Translations under genes and position numbers: made by a program
Assembly: GCA_016210925.1 (NCBI GenBank)
Contig: JACQTF010000095.1
Coordinates: 1-50,411 of the forward strand
Length of the DNA: 50,411 bases
From: Acidobacteriota bacterium
Lineage (GTDB): Bacteria; Acidobacteriota; UBA6911; JACQTF01
Reading direction: 5' to 3'
The notes under the pieces: model-generated
Databases searched by the model: none
The model's input: the letters and a program-made list of their open reading frames with translations, nothing else
What the model was told of the DNA's origin: nothing
In this document: positions 17,151-27,400 of the stretch, one piece after another
Numbering within the stretch: position 1 is the first letter of the stretch
Layout of the letters: each line of letters starts with the position of its first letter

Positions 17151-17360
17151 ATGAGTGAGAGATGGGAAAGCGATTCCTTACGTTGGATTCACCAGGTACG
17201 GGAAGAGAACTACAAGCGAGCAAAAGACAAGCCATTGGGAAAGCTTCCCTTGGGACCAAGCCGCGAGGCACAGGCTTTGACCCGAAAGCTAGGCCTACAA
17301 CGTGTCCCTCTTCGCCCCGGGAAAAAATTGATTCCAAGGCGGCGAGCTGGCTCTCGATGA
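17151..17360 (+). CDS. Small basic hypothetical protein, antitoxin-like N-terminus
   Basis: A 69-residue protein. ATG 17151 has GAGGTG 6 nt upstream; an earlier ATG (17076) gives an unlikely N-terminus. The segment RWIHQVREENYKRAKD resembles the start of small VapB-like or DUF-type antitoxins ('IH.iREe.Ye.tK'), followed by a Pro/Arg-rich basic tail (GKKLIPRRRAGSR). No toxin-like gene follows, only 60 bp and then the convergent antiporter gene. It could be an orphan antitoxin remnant or a chance frame with a decent RBS. Confidence 0.4.
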   Translation: MSERWESDSLRWIHQVREENYKRAKDKPLGKLPLGPSREAQALTRKLGLQRVPLRPGKKLIPRRRAGSR

Positions 17361-17422
17361 TCCACCTGAACGTTTTGGCCTATTGCCTCACATCATCACG
17401 CCGAGGTAGGTAGCAACGGCAT

Positions 17423-19345
17423 TCAGAGCAATCGCAGGGCGCGCCGGATGTCCTCTTCGCTGCCGATCAAGTAGACGTGGTCGCCTTCGTTCAACACAAA
17501 GTCAGGAGCCGGGTTGGGAAGGAGGGTGGCGTCGCGGCGGACGGCGATGACCGTGGCGCCGGTCACTTTCCGGAGGCGGAGGTCCGAGAGGGATTTTCCG
17601 GCTGCGACCTTCCGGACCTCGGCTTCGAAAGGCTCGACCGAGGGCGTGAGGTCCACCTTCTCGATGGGGCCGCCACGAAACATCTCGTAGCGCTTGCGCC
17701 GGATGGCAAGGATTTCCCGATCGATGGTGGCCGGCGGAATGGCGAATCGGCCCAAGACGCGGCGGGTGATCTCCAGCGAAGTCTCAAACTCTTCGGTGAT
17801 GACCGTGTCCGCCCCGGTAAGGTACAGCTCGTCGATCTCCGCCACGTAACGGGTTCGTGCGATGATGTACAACTCCGGGTTCAGGCGACGGGCGGCAGCC
17901 ACCGACCTGCGGGTGGCGACGGGGTCGGAGATGGCAAAGACGGCGCAGCGCGCCCGCTGGATCCCCACACGCCCCAGCATCAGCTCGCTGACGGCATCGC
18001 CAAAGTAAATCGGCTCGCCCGCCCCACGGGCTGCCCGGACGGCCCGTGGATTCATTTCGAGGATGGCGTAGGGGATTTTGTTGGCCCGCAGGGAAGCGGC
18101 CACGTTTTGTCCGTTCAGGCCGTAGCCGATGATCACCGTGTGACCGGACAGCTCGGTTTCCCGCTGCCCGAGCGCTCGTCCGCCCGCCGTCGAAACCCGG
18201 CCCACCCGGTCCGCCACCCGCGCCAAAAACGGCGCTGCGAGCATGGTCACCAGAATGACGGAGAGCGCCATCTGGTGGAAGGATTCGTCGAACAGGGCCA
18301 GCGGCCGCGCCGTGGTCAACAGGACCAGCGAAAATTCCCCGATGTGAGCCAGAAATAAACTCACCACCACCGCGATCCGCATCGGGTAACCCAGGAGCGC
18401 AACAGCCAGTGCCGTCATCGCGGTCTTGCCGGCGAGGACCGCGGCGGAGGAGCCCAGCACCATCACCAGGTGATTCACCAGAAACGCCGGATCCAGCAGC
18501 ATTCCAATGGAGACAAAGAACAAGCTGTTGAACGTTTCGCGAAAAGGCAGCACGTCGGCCAGCACCTGATGGCTGTACTCGGATTCGGAGATGACGATCC
18601 CTGCCACAAAGGCCCCCAGCGCGGTGCTCAGGCCGGCACGGGACGTCAGCCAGGCAGTGCCGATCACCGTGACGATGACGGAAAGGATGAAGATATCCCG
18701 GCTTCGGGCCGCGATCGTTGCAGAGAGGAGATGGGGCACCACAAAGGAAGCGGCAAAAAGGATCAGCACGACGGCAACGATTGAAACGGCCAGGGTGGTG
18801 GCGATGGTTCCCAGGTCGAGCGCTTGCCGCCCGGACAGCATCGGGATGAACAACATGATGGGCACGACGGCCAGGTCCTGGAAGACCAGGATCGCCAGGG
18901 CGGTACTGCCCTGTGGAGCCAGGGTCTGGCCGCGATCGAAAAGCAGACGCAGCGCGATCACGGTGCTGCTGAGCGCCACAAGAAATCCCGCGAAGAGAGC
19001 GGCGCGGACCGAGGGAACGAACTTCCAGGCCACGGCAGCGGCCAGGGCCACCGTGCCTATCATTTGAAGCGAGCCGCCGACCAGGGCGGGTCTTCGCATC
19101 CGGCGGAGTTTCTCGGCCGAGAACTCCACGCCGACGCTGAACAGCAGCAGCATGACGCCGATCTCGGCCATGCGCTCCACGTCCTGGACGGACGAAATCC
19201 ACCGAAGCCCGAACGGGCCTACCAGGGCGCCGGCCACCAGGAATCCGGGGATCGTGGACAGTCGGAGCGAATGAAATCCGTAAGAGATGACGACGGCCAC
19301 CCCAAAAAGAACCACCAGGTCCCGCAGAAAGGATGATGTCTCCAT
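17423..19345 (-). CDS. CPA2-family cation:proton antiporter with RCK domain (KefB/YbaL type)
   Basis: A 640-residue inner-membrane K+/H+ (or Na+/H+) antiporter. About twelve helices occupy residues 1-375, with the family motifs IPGFLVAGALVGPFGL, GVMLLLFSVGVEFS, ALSSTVIALRLL, FQDLAVVPIML (the QD pair in the ion path) and GLSTALGAFVAGIVISES. A RCK/TrkA-N domain follows (HTVIIGYGLNGQNVAASLR, GxGxxG about residue 404, with GDAVSELMLGRVGI), then a TrkA-C domain (TVIAVRRDATLLPNPAPDFV). NAD(H) or another ligand at the RCK site would gate it. It lies downstream, on the same strand, of the ABC exporter pair with a 62-bp gap, so may be co-transcribed. Confidence 0.9.
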   Translation of the reverse strand: METSSFLRDLVVLFGVAVVISYGFHSLRLSTIPGFLVAGALVGPFGLRWISSVQDVERMAEIGVMLLLFSVGVEFSAEKLRRMRRPALVGGSLQMIGTVALAAAVAWKFVPSVRAALFAGFLVALSSTVIALRLLFDRGQTLAPQGSTALAILVFQDLAVVPIMLFIPMLSGRQALDLGTIATTLAVSIVAVVLILFAASFVVPHLLSATIAARSRDIFILSVIVTVIGTAWLTSRAGLSTALGAFVAGIVISESEYSHQVLADVLPFRETFNSLFFVSIGMLLDPAFLVNHLVMVLGSSAAVLAGKTAMTALAVALLGYPMRIAVVVSLFLAHIGEFSLVLLTTARPLALFDESFHQMALSVILVTMLAAPFLARVADRVGRVSTAGGRALGQRETELSGHTVIIGYGLNGQNVAASLRANKIPYAILEMNPRAVRAARGAGEPIYFGDAVSELMLGRVGIQRARCAVFAISDPVATRRSVAAARRLNPELYIIARTRYVAEIDELYLTGADTVITEEFETSLEITRRVLGRFAIPPATIDREILAIRRKRYEMFRGGPIEKVDLTPSVEPFEAEVRKVAAGKSLSDLRLRKVTGATVIAVRRDATLLPNPAPDFVLNEGDHVYLIGSEEDIRRALRLL

Positions 19346-19407
19346 CGTGGATTCAGCGGTCCGCTTTCAGCAAAATCCGATGGGGGCAGTCGAGCAGAAA
19401 GCAGTCA

Positions 19408-21225
19408 TCACTCCGCTAAGTGCGGGGCCAGGTCGGCGGCGTGGCCCAGCCGCGTCTCTCGAAGGAACTGCTCCTGATATTGGAGCTGGTAGAGTCTCCA
19501 GTAGATCCCCCGCTTTTGGAGCAACTCCTGGTGGGTTCCTTCCTCCTTGAGTTCCCCCCGGTGCAGGACCAGGATGCGGTCCACATGTTGGATGGTGGAC
19601 AGGCGATGGGCGATCACCAGCGAGGTCCGTCCCGCCAACAGCTTCTCCAGAGCGTCGCGGATCAGGAGCTCGGTCTCAGTGTCGATGCTGGAGGTGGCCT
19701 CGTCCAGCACCAAGATCCTGGAATCGTAGGCCAGCGCCCGGGCAAAAGCCAGCAGTTGTTTCTCCCCCACCGACAGGGAAGCGCCGCGCTCTCTGAGCAC
19801 GTGCTCGTAGTGTGCCGGAAGACGCTGGATGAACGGATGGGCGTTGACGTGACAGGCGGCGCGAATCACCTGTGACGGCTGGATCTCTGGGTTCCAGAGC
19901 CGGATGTTGTCCTGGATGCTGCCGGAAAAAAGAAAGACATCTTGAAGCACGATTCCCACCGACCGCCTCAGATGCGCCAGGTCCCATTCCCGAACATCCA
20001 CCTGGTCCACGAGGATCTGCCCGCGCTGGAGATCGTAGGAGCGGTTCAGGAGGTGGATGATGGTGGACTTGCCCGCCCCGGTGGCTCCCACCAGGGCCAC
20101 GCTCTCACCGGGCTGCACCGTGAAGGAAATGTCCCGGAGCACGGGCTCGCCCTCCGGATAAGCGAAGGTCACGTGGCGGAACTCGATGTGCCCCTCCACG
20201 GGTCGCGTCACACCCTGGGCGGGGCCCTGGAGGGTCACGGGGGTATCCAGCAGCTTGAAGATGCGCTCCGAGGAAGCCATGGCGGATTGGAGGATATTGT
20301 ACTTCTCCGTCAGGTCGTTGATGGGTTGGAAGAACCGCTCCACGTACTGGATGAACGCCACCAGGCTTCCCAGCGTCAAGGCAGCGGCCAGGATCTGGCC
20401 TCCGCCATACCAGAGGAGGAGGCCGAGGGCCAGGGCACTGATCAGGCTGAACACGGGATAAAAGACCGCGTGGTAAAAGACGGACTGGAGGTTCACCCGC
20501 CGATGTCCCTCGTTGATGGCGTCGAACTGGCAAAACTTCTTCTGCTCCCGGCCGAAGACCTGCACCACCGTCATCCCGGTGATATTCTCCTGCAGGAACG
20601 CGTTGATTTTGGCCACGAAGATCCGGACCTCTCGATAGGACTCGCGGACCTTGATCTTGAACAGAAACGCGGCGGCAAACAACAACGGGATCACCGAGCA
20701 CACCACCAGGGCCAGCTTCCAATTCAGGACGAAGATCGCGATCAGGATCCCTACCAGGGCGAAGAGATCCCCGAAGACCGAGACCACGCCCGACGTGAAG
20801 AGCTCGTTGAGGACGTCCACGTCGGAGGTGAGTCGGGTCATCAGACGTCCCACCGGATTGCGGTCGAAAAACGCATGGGGGAGCCTCTCCAGGTGGCGGA
20901 ACAGCTCCAGGCGCATGTCGAACATGATCTGCTGTCCCGTGCGATGCAGGAGCAGGGTCTGGAAGTATCCCAGGCCGAACTCCGCCAGCAGGAGGGCCAC
21001 GTAGGCCAGCGCCACGAGGTGGAGGCCTGCGAAGTTCCCCTGGCGGATATAGCGATCGATGGCCACCTTGGTGAGGTACGGATACACCACGTCGACCCCG
21101 GAGCCAGCCACGATGAGGAGAAACGCGACCAGCACGGCCCCGCGGTAGGGACGCAGGTAGGTCAGGAGCCTTCGCACCAGCTTCGCGTCATAGGCTTTTC
21201 CCAGAACGTCCTCTTCAGCGTACAT
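19408..21225 (-). CDS. ABC exporter half-transporter, catalytic partner of a heterodimer
   Basis: A 605-residue type IV exporter half: six helices to about residue 320, then an NBD with Walker A VGATGAGKSTI, Walker B ILVLDEATSSIDTETE (catalytic Glu present) and switch region LVIAHRLSTI. Its signature is LSVGE instead of LSGGQ. This matches the half of heterodimeric exporters (TM287/288, BmrCD) that brings a good Walker B but a degenerate signature. The partner begins 21 bp upstream and has the complementary defects. The substrate is unknown (drugs or lipids). The N-terminus MYAEEDVLGKAYD is typical of this subgroup. Confidence 0.9.
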   Translation of the reverse strand: MYAEEDVLGKAYDAKLVRRLLTYLRPYRGAVLVAFLLIVAGSGVDVVYPYLTKVAIDRYIRQGNFAGLHLVALAYVALLLAEFGLGYFQTLLLHRTGQQIMFDMRLELFRHLERLPHAFFDRNPVGRLMTRLTSDVDVLNELFTSGVVSVFGDLFALVGILIAIFVLNWKLALVVCSVIPLLFAAAFLFKIKVRESYREVRIFVAKINAFLQENITGMTVVQVFGREQKKFCQFDAINEGHRRVNLQSVFYHAVFYPVFSLISALALGLLLWYGGGQILAAALTLGSLVAFIQYVERFFQPINDLTEKYNILQSAMASSERIFKLLDTPVTLQGPAQGVTRPVEGHIEFRHVTFAYPEGEPVLRDISFTVQPGESVALVGATGAGKSTIIHLLNRSYDLQRGQILVDQVDVREWDLAHLRRSVGIVLQDVFLFSGSIQDNIRLWNPEIQPSQVIRAACHVNAHPFIQRLPAHYEHVLRERGASLSVGEKQLLAFARALAYDSRILVLDEATSSIDTETELLIRDALEKLLAGRTSLVIAHRLSTIQHVDRILVLHRGELKEEGTHQELLQKRGIYWRLYQLQYQEQFLRETRLGHAADLAPHLAE

Positions 21226-21246
21226 GCACGAAGTCCCCAGGCGTGA

Positions 21247-22995
21247 TCACGAGACTGCCAGCTCTTCCTCCAGCAATTGCTTGTAATGCAGATCTGCGTA
21301 CAAACCCTCCAGGGCCATGAGCTTCTCGTGGGTTCCCTCCTCCACGATCCGCCCCTCGTCCAGCACGACGATCCAATCGGCGCCCTTCACGGTCGAGATG
21401 CGGTGAGAAACGATCAAGCAGGTGCGATCCTTCAGAAACTCCTTCAGCTGCCGCAGGATCCGCTCCTCGGTCTCGGTGTCCACGCTGGAGAGGGCGTCGT
21501 CCAGGATCAAGATGCGCGGATCCACCAGGAGCGCCCGAGCGATGGCCGTTCGCTGCTTCTGCCCGCCGGACAGGGTGATGCCACGCTCGCCGACGAAGGT
21601 CTCATATTGCCGAGGGAAGTCGCGAACATCGCCGTGGATGTGGGAAAGAGCGGTGGCGCGCTGGAGGTCATGGGTTGTGGCACCCTCCGTACCGAAAGCG
21701 ATGTTCTCCCGGAGGGTGTCTGAAAAGAGGAAGGTCTCCTGGGCCACGTATCCGACATTCCGCCTCAGGACCGCCAGGGGAATCCGGTGGATCTCGTGTC
21801 CATCCACGTAGAGCATGCCCTCGGGCACCTGGTAAAGACGGCAGACCAGTTTCACCAGGGTGCTCTTTCCGGAGCCCGTCGGCCCCACCACGGCCACGGT
21901 CTTCCCGGCGGGAACTTCCAAGGTGATATCGCACAAGGCCGGGCGGCTCGCCCCGGGATAGGTGAACCTAAGTCCCCGGAAGGAGAGGGATCCCTGCAGG
22001 ATCTGAAGGGGAACCACCCGTGCGTCGTCCTGTACTTCGGGGACCTGGTCCAGGATCTGATTGATCCGGGCCATGGACGCGGAGCCGCGCTGGAAGAGGT
22101 TCACCACCCACCCGAGGGCCATGGTGGGCCAGGCGAGCATGCCCATGTACGCCATGAACGCCACCAGCTCTCCCAGCGTCAGATGGCCCCGCACCACCTC
22201 CCGGCCTCCGAACCAGATCAGGGCCACGGAGGAGAGGCCGAGGAGAAGCGTCAACAACGGGTAAAAAACCCCCCACAACTTGATCAGCGAAAGGCTCCGG
22301 CGAATGTATTCCCGGTTGAGCTTCCGGAACATCTCCACCTCGGCCTCTTCCCGGGCGAACGCTTTGATCACCCGGATGCCGGACAGGTTCTCCTGCACCT
22401 TGGCGCTGATCTCCGCAAATTGTTCCTGAATCTTCTCGAAGCGGATGTGAATTTCCTGGCCGAACTTCTTCACGGAAACAGCCACCAGGATCAGCGGCAC
22501 GAAAGCCAGCAGCGTCAGTTCCGCGTGGATCTTCACCAGCAAGGCCGTCGCGATCACCCAGCTCAGGACGGCGTTGGCGGCGTACATGATGCCCGGCCCC
22601 AGGACCATCCGGACCGCGTTCAGATCGTTGGTGGCCCGGGACATCAGGTCGCCCGTGTGGGTCCGCTCAAAAAAGGACGGCGAGAGGGACTGGAGGTGGC
22701 GGAAGAAATCGTTGCGCAGCTCATACTCGATATCGCGAGAGAGGCCGATGAGCTGGTACCGCATCCCGAACCGGAAGAGCCCTTCCACCAGGGATCGCCC
22801 GATGATGAGCCCGGCGAACAGCGCCAGGGTTCCGCCGTCGAAACCGCTCTGGAGGCCATCGATGACGTATTTGAGGATCCACGGGGCCACGGCCGCGGTA
22901 AGGTTCGTCAGGAACACGCACGCCAGACCCACGGCGATCTTGCCCCGGTATTTTCGGGCGTAGGGCAGCAGGCGGGAAAGACTGTTTCGCCTCAT
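21247..22995 (-). CDS. ABC exporter half-transporter, non-canonical Walker B partner
   Basis: A 582-residue half-transporter. Six helices come first (residues about 1-310; LACVFLTNLTAAVAPWILKYVIDGL is typical of helix 1). The NBD has Walker A VGPTGSGKSTL, the intact signature LSGGQKQRTAIARAL and Walker B ILILDDALSSVDTETE, in which the catalytic Glu is Asp. That Asp marks the degenerate site of a heterodimer with the next gene. Its ATG overlaps the end of the upstream small membrane protein gene (ATGA), so that protein is translationally coupled and may belong to the transporter. Confidence 0.9.
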   Translation of the reverse strand: MRRNSLSRLLPYARKYRGKIAVGLACVFLTNLTAAVAPWILKYVIDGLQSGFDGGTLALFAGLIIGRSLVEGLFRFGMRYQLIGLSRDIEYELRNDFFRHLQSLSPSFFERTHTGDLMSRATNDLNAVRMVLGPGIMYAANAVLSWVIATALLVKIHAELTLLAFVPLILVAVSVKKFGQEIHIRFEKIQEQFAEISAKVQENLSGIRVIKAFAREEAEVEMFRKLNREYIRRSLSLIKLWGVFYPLLTLLLGLSSVALIWFGGREVVRGHLTLGELVAFMAYMGMLAWPTMALGWVVNLFQRGSASMARINQILDQVPEVQDDARVVPLQILQGSLSFRGLRFTYPGASRPALCDITLEVPAGKTVAVVGPTGSGKSTLVKLVCRLYQVPEGMLYVDGHEIHRIPLAVLRRNVGYVAQETFLFSDTLRENIAFGTEGATTHDLQRATALSHIHGDVRDFPRQYETFVGERGITLSGGQKQRTAIARALLVDPRILILDDALSSVDTETEERILRQLKEFLKDRTCLIVSHRISTVKGADWIVVLDEGRIVEEGTHEKLMALEGLYADLHYKQLLEEELAVS

Positions 22996-23555
22996 GGTTG
23001 CCGAGTGCGCGCGTCCCGGTGAGCAACGGGAGCGCCCCCTCGCTCCTTGAACGCAACGGAGTAGCCGGAGATTTCCGACCGGGACCGGGGGAACGTGACG
23101 CGGAATTCGGCCTCCTCGTTGGGAGGAAGGGGATCACGGGACAGGGGAACCACCAGGGTGTTGAGCAGAGCGCCCGAGGCGCCATACAGTTTCAACACAG
23201 CCTCCACCTGCACCAGGTTCTCCGTCGTGCGGTTCAGGACCTTGCCCTTGACTGCGAACCAGTCTCCGGATCGCACGTCGTCCAAGAAGGTCAGCGACAG
23301 CGCCGGACCTTCTCGCGGGGTCGGGCCCTGAAGAAAGTAAGCAGTGGCCTCCACCCAGGAGCTGGGCGCCAGCGCCAGCACCAGGACCATCAGGCTGGCC
23401 AGGCCACCGAGGGAGAGCACTGCGCTCCCCAGTGCCGCCAATACCCCGAGCCACGCTGGCCTGCGGCGCAGCCGTGGGACCACCCCTTCCGCCTGGAACG
23501 GGTCAACCCCAACGACGGACGCTTTGACCTCCTCTGCTTTCTTTGCGTCGTCCAA
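22992..23555 (-). CDS. Membrane-anchored protein with FxLYD-like beta domain
   Basis: A 187-residue protein: cytoplasmic N-terminus with a basic patch (RLRRRPAWLG), one or two membrane helices (VLAALGSAVLSLGGLASLMVLVLALAP), then an extracytoplasmic domain with KGKVLNRTTENLVQVEAVLKLY, GALLNTLVVPL and PPNEEAEFRVTFP. That order (new bond 'V.G.V.N.t', 'a.LYd..G.ll.t', 'l.PgE.a.F') is the FxLYD/DUF3426 Ig-like pattern. The start is TTG 23555, set by homology of what follows rather than by a clear RBS, so it could be further upstream. It overlaps the exporter gene by 4 bp. Confidence 0.7.
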   Translation of the reverse strand: MDDAKKAEEVKASVVGVDPFQAEGVVPRLRRRPAWLGVLAALGSAVLSLGGLASLMVLVLALAPSSWVEATAYFLQGPTPREGPALSLTFLDDVRSGDWFAVKGKVLNRTTENLVQVEAVLKLYGASGALLNTLVVPLSRDPLPPNEEAEFRVTFPRSRSEISGYSVAFKERGGAPVAHRDARTRQP

Positions 23556-23669
23556 CCGCCGACCTGCCTCCAGGACGCATACGATGCCCCCAGCACGACC
23601 AGGAAGATCAGATCCAGGTCGGGTCAGGGCTGAGTAGAGACTCGATCCAATGGGAGCTTGGCCATGGCC

Positions 23670-24296
23670 CTAGGGCCGATCGCGGTCGGGCTTGGCCAGG
23701 TTCGGAGGCTTGTTCTTGGGTTCCGGAACCGGCTGAGGTTTCTTGTCCCAAAACCCTTCTTTGCCGGGCGACTCCAGCTCGTTGCCGAAGAGTTTCAGAT
23801 TCAGCCTGCCCAGAAATCGCCGCTCCAAGGTTCCCAGGGACTTGAGCTCGATCCAACGTTCCTGTCCGCTGAACTCCCGCTTCAAGGCTTCCACCTTGGT
23901 GCTGATGGTGACCAGCGTCTCTGCGCCCCGGACTACTTCGGTCTCCACCATGAGGGAAAAGCGCCCTTTCACCCACACCCCGTCCCGGGGGTCGGGAAGG
24001 ACGGCCACCTTCGCCAGCTCCTCCGCCGCCAGCGTTCCCGAGACGAACTCGTGGGGCTTGGTCCGGATGAACCCGGCCGTCCGATCCTCCATTTCGACCT
24101 TCAAGTCCATCTCGTCCAGCACCTTGTGACTTAACGTCCAAATGTTTTCGAGCCTGGCGAACACCCGGGAGGGACCCGGAAGCGCACTCGATTTGTCTTG
24201 AGGGAGGGGTGTACTGGATAAGTTTTGCTGCGACAGGCTCGCTGGTGCCCCGAGCAGCCCACTCGTCAAAGCAAGTGCAACGAAATACTTATGCAT
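23670..24296 (-). CDS. Exported hypothetical protein (BamC-like region possible)
   Basis: A 208-residue protein with a signal peptide (MHKYFVALALTSGLLGAPASLSQ). The mature part has helix and strand segments VLDEMDLKVEMEDRTAGFIRT, WVKGRFSLMVETEVV and ETLVTISTKVEAL, then ELKSLGTLERRFLGRLN, and ends in a Pro/Lys/Asn-rich tail (KPQPVPEPKNKPPNLAKPD). The pattern 'G.i.t......v...r..l.v.v......tLv.i.t..e' recalls BamC-type outer-membrane assembly lipoproteins, but there is no lipobox Cys. ATG 24296 has GAGG 5 nt upstream. It probably heads the minus-strand run towards the exporter. Confidence 0.65.
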   Translation of the reverse strand: MHKYFVALALTSGLLGAPASLSQQNLSSTPLPQDKSSALPGPSRVFARLENIWTLSHKVLDEMDLKVEMEDRTAGFIRTKPHEFVSGTLAAEELAKVAVLPDPRDGVWVKGRFSLMVETEVVRGAETLVTISTKVEALKREFSGQERWIELKSLGTLERRFLGRLNLKLFGNELESPGKEGFWDKKPQPVPEPKNKPPNLAKPDRDRP

Positions 24297-24391
24297 CACA
24301 ACCTCGAGCCCGCCGCACCCCTCAAAAAATATATCACCCGCGGAACCGGTGAGTCAACGAACGGCTGTCCACAGAGAGGGTTGTAGGCTTG

Positions 24392-24400
24392 TGCTAAACT
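24392..24400 (+). promoter_or_regulatory. Possible extended -10 for the large secreted protein gene
   Basis: TGCTAAACT is an extended -10-like sequence 91 bp upstream of the ATG at 24491, with no clear -35. The intervening leader is GC-rich and can fold (GGGCGACCCTACGGGTCTTC). The 194-bp gap between the divergent genes holds nothing else I can name. Confidence 0.25.
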
Positions 24401-24490
24401 GAATTTTCGTGGGCGACCCTACGGGTCTTCGGCTCCGGGGCGGGACTTTCCGGTCCGCCCGGACGGGTCGAAGGCAGGGACCTTGAGGCG

Positions 24491-27400
24491 ATGAGCACGA
24501 AGGGCCTTTTACTCAGCTGGACACTTGTGCTGTTGGGAAGCATCCCCCTGGCACGGGAGCCCCGTGACGACCCGTGGCACCCAGCGCCCTGGTGCGGGAC
24601 CCACCCGGGGATCCTGGAAGAGCAATGGGCTTTTCACCAGTACCATCGCCAGGTAGTCGAGCGACAGCGACGCCTGGCGCTTGTCCAACATCCAGCTCAA
24701 GAAGCGACGGTGACGCCGGAGCCCGTCCGCGCTCCTCTCAACGCCGATGTGGGAGACATCGCCCTGGTGGAAAATGACGGCACGCTGGTGGCGGAGAGGA
24801 ACCCGTTCGATCTGAAAATCGGGATCGACTTCGTTCGAAATCAGGACGGGTCCTATTCGGTGAGAGTGGCGGACCAGGCCTTTGACAGCGATCTGGGGAA
24901 CAGGGTCACGCCCATCGCGGATGACGATTCCCTGGGGCGGACGTTTCCTGGGTTCTCCTTTCCCTTTTATGGCCAGGCCTACACGCATTACTACCTGAAC
25001 GACGACGGCAACATCTCCTTTGTTCAAGACACCCCTCCCGGCGTCCACGCCAGTCGGAGCCTCCGCCGATTCGTCAACACCCTTCCGCGAATCGCGCCGT
25101 TCTTCCGGGACCTGGATTCAGGGTCGGTCCTGGTGCCGGCCGACGGCGGCGTCTTCGTCCGGGAGACCTCCGACATGGTGCAGGTGACATGGAAGAGCAT
25201 CCCCGATTTTGACGGTCCGCGCCTGCACACCTTCCAGGTCCAGCTTTTCCGCGACGGGCGGATTCGGTTCGGCTTCGACGAGCTGGGAACGCAGGACACG
25301 TTTTTGCAAGATGCGATCGTGGGGATCTCTCCAGGGGGCAACACCCAGGTCGCGGCAGTGGATTACTCCACCCAACTGCCGTTAGAAAACATCCCCCACG
25401 CCATCGCCGAGGTCTTCTCCACGAGCGAGCGGGTGGACGACATCTCCCTGGTGAGGAAATTCTACGAGACCCATCAGGACGGCTTTGACCTGGTGGCCTT
25501 TTGGGCCAACTTTCCTCAGAACATTTCCTCCTTCGCCTTCGAGGTGAACGTCAGCAACAACGTGAGCGGGATCGGTCTGGGCTCCTTCAATTTTGCTCCC
25601 CTGTTGGGCAGCGCGGGGCGCCTCCAGAGCTACCAGAACATGTCCTGGCTGTCCCGGTATCCCACCAGTCCCACGCAGTCGTTCCTGGGGACGAACAACG
25701 CTCTGGACATCCTGGCGCAGGAGTCCGGACACCGCTGGCTGGCCTTCCTCCGCTTCAAGGATCCGGGATCCTCGTGCCAGGAGTCCGACAACCGAGGGTG
25801 CAAGGACCTGCTGGGACGCGATGAAGCCCACTGGAACTTCTTCCACGACACGGATGCGTCGGAGCTGGAAGGAAACGATATCCAGGACAACGGGAATGGC
25901 TCCTTCACCACCATCGGCGCCACGGAGCAGTACAGCCCGCTGGACCTGTACGCCATGGGGCTGATCGGGCCCGAGGAGGTGCCGGGATTCTTCTACGTGA
26001 ACAACCCAACCGTGACCGATCCGGGCAGGTGCGGCTCCAACCTGACGCGAAGCTCCGCTCCGTGCCGGGGAGCGACGTTTACCGCGACCCGGGTCAACCT
26101 GACAATGCAGGACGTGATCAATGCAGAGGGGCCCCGCACGCCCGCCGTGTCGGTGTCGCAGAAGTCCTTTCGTCACGCATTCCTGCTCTTGGTCAAGCGC
26201 GGCGCCGCTCCCACCCAGGCCGAACTGGATCAGATCAGCGGTTTCCGAAGCGCCTGGCAGGAGTTCTTCAGCTACGCCACGACCCACAACGGCCAGGCCC
26301 GGGGGAGGATGGACGCCACCCTGGCGGGGCTTTCGAAGCTGACCTCATTTCGAATCCCATTCTACGAGGGGAACAGCTCGAAATTCACGGGCCTGGCCAT
26401 CGTCAACAACTCCTCGGCGCCTGCCGTGCTGCAGTTCGTCAACTACGGGGAGGACGGCAAGTCGGCCCTCAACCCCAGCGCCCTTCAGCTGGGCCCCGGG
26501 CAGCAGCTGGCAAGGTTGGGCTCGGAGGTCTTCAACGTGGATGCCTCCGCTGCCCAGTCCGGTTGGATCGAGATCCAGTCGGACAACCCCAACATCTCGT
26601 CCCTCTTCCTGACCGGCAACCTGGCGTCCACAAACCTGGACGGGGCTCCGGTGCTGAAGGAGTCGGCGCCGCAGCTGGTGTTCAGCCGGGTGCTGGAAGG
26701 AACGCACTCGTTCGGCCCGGTGACCACCGAGTTTCATGTGGTCAACCCCGGCTCCTCGACGGCTCGGGTGACCTTCACCCTGCGTGCGCCGGACGGCTCC
26801 AGCCTGAACGCAGGACCCCTGCCGATTCCACCCAGGGGAAAACTGCTGCGGACCGTGACCGAGTTGTTTGGCTCAGGGCGCCTGTCGGGTCACGTGGAGG
26901 TGTACGGCGACCAAAACCTGGTGGGATTCCAGCGGATCAAGTTTGACGACACCCTCCTGGGGTTGCCCGCCCAGATCACGCCCACGGCCACCCGGTTGTA
27001 CTCTGCCCAAATGGCCAGCGGGCTCATCTCTCCGGGCAACGCCTTCTTTACCGAAGTCCAGCTCGTCAATCCCACGGATGCGGCAGCCAGCGTCACGCTC
27101 ACGCTGACGGACCAGGAAGGGCGTGTCCGTGGGGTACCTGTCACAGTGCCGGTCCCGGCCCATGGTTCCCTCCAGCGCGGCGCCGACGAGCTGTTCGGCC
27201 TGGGAAATCCCAGGACTGCTCCCATCGTGGTGGGCTCGATCCTCCTGGAGACTACCGTGACCGGCGTGTTGGGCGATGTCATCTTCGGAGACCCGTTCTC
27301 AGCCCGCTTCATGGCCAGTCTTCCCCTGCAGACCCAGCTGGTGACCGGAGCCCTGTTCAACCACGTGGCCCAGGGACGTGTGGGTGACACGGTGAGCTTC

